Assembly (NCBI GenBank): GCA_026770615.1
Contig: MU631517.1
Span: 67,493-78,479 of the forward strand
Direction of reading: 5' to 3'
Length of the DNA stretch: 10,987 nt
DNA from: Pavlovales sp. CCMP2436
Taxonomy: Eukaryota > Haptophyta > Pavlovophyceae > Pavlovales
Shown here: positions 6,241 through 10,987 of the stretch, piece by piece
Layout of the letters: each line of letters opens with the position of its first letter
Position numbering within the stretch: position 1 is the stretch's first letter
Program-made: the position numbers and the translations under genes
Notes under the pieces: model-generated
What the model saw: the letters and a program-made list of their open reading frames with translations, nothing else
Database searches by the model: none
Told to the model about the DNA's origin: nothing

Positions 6241-6900
6241 GCGACGGCAACGAGTCTGTTGCCGAGTGTGGAGAAATTGGGAGAAGAATTGAGTTCCTCT
6301 CCTCGACTTGTGAACACGCTCGAAGACTTCGCTGAAGGTCAGCGAAGAGGTTTCTAGCGACACGTAGTGGAAAAAACGACGGTGGCCGTTTGCGCATCGA
6401 TGTGCTGTTTTCACGCGGTCTGCACGTGCTGGCCGCGGCGCGCATCGAAATCGGCAGCTGCAAACCCCGTGGGTTGTCTGCTGCGGGAAATAAATAATAG
6501 GTGTCAGCCTGCGAGCGCCATTAGGTGTGCTGGCAATGGTGTATAAGGTCGGCAAGAAAGCCGCTAGCGTAGACAGCGGGCTCGGAAACAGGCTGGACCG
6601 AGGCGCGGTTCTAATACTGTACCGGAAGCTGAGAGCCCAGTTTGGGCTGCCTGCTTATGCGCGGTAAATAAAAGAGACAACAAAAAAATGAGCCTACCAG
6701 CACAGCCGACCGGGGAAAAGGTTGTGGTAAGGTGGAAAGACTTGCGAGAGCTGCTAGCACCGACCACGGCCTTAGCACGTGTTGGCTGCGGCACACTCGA
6801 AACCGGCTGCTGCAAGTCTAGTGGCGGGTTGCAGCTGCACGGTAAATAAATATTAAGTAGGATGGTCAGCCTGCCGGCACCCTAGGGTATTGCCGGCTTG
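6241..6900. repeat. Diverged tandem repeat array, about 178-bp period
   Basis: The motif AAATAAA occurs at 6488, 6666 and 6844, exactly 178 bp apart. Each is preceded by a GC-rich stretch and followed by a cAGCCTrC-type block. Units around 6430-6510 and 6780-6880 align best, sharing cacgtg-tggc-gcggc, cgaaa-cggc-gctgcaa and ggtcagcctgc pieces; the middle unit is more diverged. Perfect hairpins occur at 6245-6264 (7-bp stem), 6327-6347 (8-bp stem), 6634-6648 (6-bp stem) and 6873-6897 (7-bp stem around a CCCTAGGG palindrome). No coding potential is convincing on either strand. Confidence 0.55.
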
Positions 6901-6972
6901 GGTGGATGATGCTGCGCGGGCCTGCCAGCCACCGGCCAGGGAGGGCCGGAAGGATTGATATAGTTCACGGCA

Positions 6973-7409
6973 TTCAAAACCCCGTCGCTTCCTAGCGACA
7001 CGCCGACGGTGAGACCACCAATGAACTCGCTCGCTCGCGCTCGGCCGGACGGCCTCGCGTTGCCTGGTTTGGCTCCTTCGGCTCCTTCTTCAACTAGTCC
7101 TTCCACCGCGCTTCCGCGCGGCGGCCAGCGCCCTGCACGCGCAAACGAGATCTCGACATTCAAAATCCCATCGCTTCGCAGCGATACGTCACCGCTCGGA
7201 TCACCAATGGACTCGCTTGCTCGCGCACTGTCGGGCGGCCCCGCGTTGCGCAGCGACTCCAGCGCTTTGTTTCCGGCTTCCTCATCATCCACCACTTCTA
7301 CCAGCTCCCCACTTCGGCGTAGTGCGTAGGAGCCTGCGTCGGAGCGCTAAGATCAGCCTGACTTGAACTTGAAACGTACCGCCAGCCCGAACCCCCCTAC
7401 ATTAATATA
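6973..7409. repeat. Dispersed repeat family, copy R3 (two units)
   Basis: Unit a (6973-7158) and unit b (7159-7409) both begin with ttcaaaa-ccc-tcgctt and continue through a gacacg/gatacg block and an accaatg-actcgct-gctcgcgc block, spaced 186 bp. Unit b then continues into the sequence shared with R1, ending in the C-rich terminus at 7377-7407. Unit a lacks that right half and instead has a proline/serine-like block. A minus-strand frame (6882-7295) is open across both units and repeats the motif ARASE-IG, but no known domain is visible. Confidence 0.75.
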
Positions 7410-7688
7410 ATTGAGGCCTATGGAGGTGTAATTTAGTCTGTAATGATTCAGACCCCCGCCCTGAAAAGTGGAGGTACCGGGTTCAATTATAGTGTCGCGC
7501 CTTTTGGCCCCTTTAGGTGGGCACCCCCTTGTTTGGCCCCGCACCTCCCTTCCCGTCGCTTGCTTGAGCGCCGGGGAGGAGATTGGGACTTCGGACTGAA
7601 AAGATCGTTTTAATAGATCGTGGCTGTCTGCTCTGACTGTTGCCCCTCTCTCGCCCCCCCCCCCGCCCCCCGCCGCCTCCCTTGTGCG
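7410..7688. other. Spacer before the transposase-like gene, possibly part of an intron
   Basis: No reading frame is supported. A hairpin ttcag ... ctgaa with a C-rich loop lies at about 7448-7466 and a tRNA B-box-like ggttcaatt at about 7480, but no cloverleaf forms. The C-rich tract at 7644-7680 followed by gcgatgcag at 7684-7692 resembles a 3' splice acceptor, so the following frame may begin as an internal exon. Confidence 0.35.
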
Positions 7689-9033
7689 ATGCAGGTAATC
7701 GTCGAGCCCGAGTGGGACTCAGTGGCAGGGTCCATGACCATCCCGAAGGGCGCCTACTTTGCCAAGGTCTTCTCCGCGGCCGCAGCACTCGGTGAGGGCG
7801 GGATCTACACGGTCGAGAAGCCCAACGGCGAGCGCGTTGAGGTGCAACGCCACCTGCTGCGCCACCGCTCTATTAAAACGATCGCCTACGGCTGCATCAC
7901 CAACGACAAACACCACGACGGCGCAGCTTCATAGCATTTAATTAGTAAGGTGATCGTCGACGTGCACGCCGCGTACGACAGCACCGAGCATTTCCACACG
8001 ATCGGCGTGCACTCGGACAACTCGACGCACTTCAAGTCGACCCGCATGTTGTTCTGGTGGTCGCACGCGCGCAACATCTTCGAGTGGCTCCGGATGGTGC
8101 TCGTCCGCTTCGGAGCGCCGGCCATGGCAAAGGCGTATGGGACGGGCTGGGCGCGGTGCTCAAGCGTTGCGTGCTCAGCGCCATCACCAATGGCAAGGCC
8201 CTAACGGAGTCGGGCAAGATCACGACTGACCTGGAGGCGCGCGAGCACCTCGCGAAGCATTTCACGTCGGAGGGTGGACCAAGTCGCACGAGTCCAAGGT
8301 CGTCAGCGAGATCAAGATCGTGCACTCGCCGCGCGAGACGATCGAGACCGAGCGGCAGCGCGGTGCAGCGAGCAAGTTCAGCGGCGCGGATGGCATCTCG
8401 GGCACGTACGAGTACCTGGCGCTGACGTACAAGTTCATCGCGGCGCGCACTTTCGGCTGCTGGTGCAAGTACTGCTGGGAGTGCGTGTGCGATGGAGGCA
8501 TGGACTTGACGTGTCCGAGCCCCGCCGTAGGCTGCGGAAGGCCGATGTGCGAGTGGGTCGAGCAGGAGCTGCGCCAGATCGACGAGTGCACAGTGCAGAA
8601 GACGCGCACGATCGCGCAGGCGGCGGGCAAAAAGTTCGCGGAGAAGCTGCGACCAGGGGACTGGGTGGTCGCGCAGGCGCGCGGGGGCGGGCGCGGGCGG
8701 AGGGCAGGGGATCGGTACTGGATTGGGCAGGGTGCCGACGCAGGCGACGGCTCGTGCATCATCAAGGAGTTCACACACGGCGGCGGCAAGCTCGAGCAGA
8801 CCACCTTCACCAAGGGCGACACCGCGCTCGCGGTCAAGTGGTTTGACCGCCACGCTGCCGACCCCGAGGGCGTGCGTTTTGTCGAGTGGGACTCGGTGGC
8901 TGCCGGCAACGACCCCGACGCCCACTTTGTTCTCAACTCGACCGAGGTGCGCGCCGTCAACGTGAAGCTCAACGTGGTCCCGCCCGTTGGTCGGCCGCTT
9001 GTCGTCAGTCGGGCGCGCCGGTCGAGCGTGTAG
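7689..9033 (+). pseudogene. Transposase-like protein with HGKG motif, disrupted
   Basis: One protein can be followed through three frames. From 7689 (ATG, or 7693 if an acceptor is used) frame 3 runs to a TAG at 7932-7934, continues open from 7935 with SDNSTHFKS at about 8009, then shifts by one missing base near 8117. HGKGVWDGLGAVLKR follows in the next frame, and a second one-base loss near 8270 leads to the frame that ends at 9033. SDN-x-x-x-HFK followed by HGKG-x-x-DG-x-G-x-x-x-KR is a pattern I know from eukaryotic transposon-derived proteins with an RNase H-like core; I cannot name the superfamily. Later come a cysteine cluster (about 8457-8547, CWCKYCWECVC and further Cys) that may bind zinc, and an SH3/Tudor-like piece (GDWVVAQ, DRYWIGQ). 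Three lesions fit decay, though sequencing errors could explain the frameshifts. Confidence 0.65.
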
Positions 9034-9826
9034 CCGCGCGCGCCCGAGGCGCCGACGATCTGGGAGCTCCCCCGCAAAGCTCACGGCGAGATCCTCGCCA
9101 CTCTGTGGTGATGGACGCTGCTGGTGAGCACCTTGCACGCCGCGAGTTCCGTCACGCACGTTGATTTAAGCTCCGCAGTACTGTCGCATGTGATTTTAAC
9201 ACTTTTTCATATGTAATTTTAATAGTGCAAGTTAGTTAATGTGATTTGAGTAACTCGGAAAAAAAAAGTGGAAAGGCAATTTTTTGATTCAGTTCAGAAT
9301 GTCCTGGCCACTTTTCGCGTTGGCCTTCGCGAATTAGTTTGAATGGTCTTCCCCTGTCAGGGGGTGACCTGAGTCATAGCCACATGGTAGGCACGCAGCA
9401 GGCAATGGGCGACGCAGCGCTCAGACTATAACAACATTCAGAACAGTCAGACGCCAGCTTGAATCCCTATCAGTAGTATAACATTAGAATGACGTGCGCT
9501 GTGTGCGCAGCTCGCCGAACCAGCCCCTTTTCACGGGGGCGGCTGCTATCTCCTTCCCCCGGCCACAATTCTCAACGAGGTGTCTCTAGCCGGCCGGACA
9601 GGGTGACTCAATAATCCTCCCCTTAACTTGGGAGCCTGTGGCATTCGCTACGAGTTCACCACCAACCTCACCTCTACCACCACCATCCCTGCTGCCAGGA
9701 CTAACGTCTGATGTCGACCAAGTCAGTGAGTGAACAACACCTGTTGAACCATGCTGACCCGCTATATATATATACTTAATAAACATGATCTTAAATAGGG
9801 GTAAGGAAGATAGGGGGTAAGGGAGA
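9034..9826. other. Non-coding region downstream of the pseudogene
   Basis: No gene is supported. It begins GC-rich, turns AT-rich at 9160-9290, and contains short palindromes: cccctgtcagggg at 9352-9364 and an imperfect agcccc/ggggcggct hairpin at about 9520-9545. Positions 9451-9486 carry acgccagcttgaatccctat then cagtagtata, a motif repeated inverted in intron 1 (4901-4925) and in diverged form at 617-657. Short open frames here look random. Confidence 0.4.
9451..9486. repeat. Dispersed motif shared with intron 1 and the left intergenic region
   Basis: The core acgccagct-gaatccctat followed by cagta-tata is found here, inverted at 4901-4925 (one mismatch over about 25 bases), and partly at 617-640. 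It probably marks the end of a mobile or formerly mobile repeat. Confidence 0.6.
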
Positions 9827-9878
9827 TAAGGGAGAAGGGAGGAGAAAGGGGGAGGAGGGAAGGGAAGAGAGGGGAAAG
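9827..9878. repeat. 52-nt uninterrupted purine tract
   Basis: Every base on the plus strand from 9827 to 9878 is A or G, built from GGGA/GGAGA-like pieces, inside a longer purine-biased stretch (9797-9901). Several G3+ runs lie close together. A frame on the opposite strand (Pro/Ser/Leu-rich) is a by-product of this composition. Confidence 0.85.
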
Positions 9879-10722
9879 TCTGGGAAGAGCTGGGAAGAAG
9901 CAAAATCAGCATTGGCAAGCCCACTGTATAACTAACTGTATAACTATTTTAAATATAAATGAATTACTGATACTATTTTTCTGCCTGGAGTCTTGTGCTG
10001 TATCATAGTATATTTGCGACACTCTCATGAATGCAGTGCAGCTAGTTCATGCGACAATGGCGCCATTTGCTGCAGTATAGTTATAATTCTAACTTAAAAC
10101 TTGTACATTAAAATGGTTAAGTTATGAGTATAACTTAAGCATCATCGCGTCGACAAGGCTAAGCATGCTAGCGGTAGCCATCCGCTCGCAGGACTTTCCC
10201 TTGAACCTTCCTTGGCATGTCGCGCTCTTGCACGTCGGGCACGTGCGAGGTCCCTAGCGCTTTAGTGGGGGGATTCTGGAATAATTAATAGCGATACCCG
10301 CAGTTATGTCCAGCGAGGGTGTCCGGGAACGAGATCCCAGACGCCCGACCTCTTTGGAAGCTTGGTACGAGTCCAGCCGGGTCCAGACAAGCTCGTTTCT
10401 CCGCAGGCCCATCTCACACCAGCTGCACCAAAAGACGGATGATTAAAATTCGATCATTAGGCACATGCACACACGTGCACGCGCAGCGGCGAGCGGGATC
10501 GCGTGAGAGGAGGTGAACGGACAGCACCAATGACGGTGGCCGAAGCCGCACTAGCTTCCTGCTTCGACCTTGATAAAAAATCCTGGTGAACCTAAGAAAA
10601 CTTCGTTTTCTCTGGTACCCAGCTCGCACCCGGTTATTTGTCGGCGCGGCGCCGCCGCGCGCCGGTACAAACAATAAAAACTCTATATAAATGCATGGCT
10701 CAATAGGTAAAAAAAACAAAAA
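9879..10722. other. Non-coding stretch, no gene seen
   Basis: Mixed AT-rich and GC-rich sequence with only short, unconvincing open frames. A perfect 9-bp-stem hairpin with a 4-nt loop lies at 10117-10138 (ttaagttat / ataacttaa). An AATAAA occurs at about 10673. Confidence 0.4.
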
Positions 10723-10812
10723 CAGTTTGGAAACATTTAGAAAACACAGTTCATAAATAGCCAAAGGTAAAAACTCAAACCAGTTTGGAAACACTCATCA
10801 GTTCAAAAATAA
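10723..10812. repeat. Short direct repeat, 58-bp period
   Basis: cagtttggaaaca occurs at 10723 and 10781, each followed within about 20 nt by cagttca and then an A-rich stretch. Two copies only. Confidence 0.7.
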
Positions 10813-10986
10813 ACTGCTCCACAAACCGAACACGCCCAACCCGCCGAACCAACCCGCCTCCGCTGTCCTCCTCGCACATGCGGCACGAGCCACCGCCCGC
10901 CCAACCCGCCGAACCAACCCGCCTCCGCTGTCCTTCTCGCACATGCGGCACGAGCCGCCGCCCGAGCCGACGCACGCGCCGCACGC
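10798..10986 (-). CDS. Possible C-terminal coding piece running off the window
   Basis: A minus-strand frame enters at the right edge and stays open for 62 codons to a TGA at 10798-10800. It starts with ACGACVGSGGGSCRMCEKD, a CxxC...CxxC arrangement that could bind zinc. The 65-bp duplication repeats the second Cys pair, but in a different frame. No family is recognised, and the GC-rich composition leaves other frames open too, so this may be chance. Confidence 0.2.
   Translation of the reverse strand, partial: ACGACVGSGGGSCRMCEKDSGGGLVRRVGRAVARAACARRTAEAGWFGGLGVFGLWSSLFLN
10834..10963. repeat. 65-bp tandem duplication
   Basis: Copies at 10834-10898 and 10899-10963 differ at two positions (63/65 identical), so the duplication is recent. 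The period is not a multiple of three, so any protein reading through it changes frame between copies. Confidence 0.9.
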
Positions 10987-10987
10987 T

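Noticed and set aside
7420..7500. tRNA-like feature (hairpin plus B-box-like ggttcaatt)
   Set aside because: The T arm has no paired stem, the anticodon-like loop has the wrong size, and no acceptor stem can be formed.
9586..9924. 112-residue minus-strand frame
   Set aside because: Half of it is the translated pyrimidine tract (Pro/Ser/Leu) and the rest has no protein-like features.
10414..10794. 126-residue minus-strand frame
   Set aside because: It is Phe/Leu-rich from AT-rich DNA and then Arg-rich, without any domain or sign of a gene structure.

Overview
The window looks like nuclear DNA from a GC-rich unicellular eukaryote, most likely a microalga (haptophyte-like or similar; inference only). 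It has GC-rich exons split by AT-rich, microsatellite-filled GT-AG introns, long intergenic stretches full of diverged repeats, and a decayed transposase-like gene. No bacterial operon layout, rRNA, convincing tRNA or CRISPR array was seen.

Layout. 1-376: two copies of a dispersed repeat family. 377-780: non-coding. 852-1640 (-): a weak, possibly broken reading frame. 1953-5859 (-): the main gene, four exons that splice in frame to 933 residues. It joins an N-terminal Sulfotransfer_4-type sulfotransferase to a C-terminal CaiB/BaiF (family III) CoA-transferase through a membrane segment and an unassigned linker. 5860-6240: its upstream flank. 6241-6900: hairpin-rich, diverged tandem repeats with a 178-bp period marked by AATAAA. 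6973-7409: two more units of the repeat seen at the left end. 7689-9033 (+): a transposase-like pseudogene with one stop and two frameshifts. 9034-10987: mainly non-coding, with a 52-nt all-purine tract, short direct repeats and a 65-bp tandem duplication at the right edge.

The most unusual signal is in the introns of the main gene. Intron 1 holds two extra copies of the end of exon 1, each with its own GT donor, and one extra copy of the start of exon 2 with its own AG acceptor, so a complete 137-nt intron with exon-like flanks sits inside a 509-nt intron. Intron 2 repeats the last codons of exon 2 as possible 9-nt and 6-nt in-frame microexons. Both introns also carry ends of repeats found elsewhere in the window. 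This suggests intron growth by junction duplication or introner-like insertion, and possible alternative splicing.

If the fusion is real, the predicted topology (N-terminal anchor, lumenal sulfotransferase, second membrane segment, cytosolic CoA-transferase) would tie a sulfation step to an acyl-CoA step. The substrate cannot be read from sequence.
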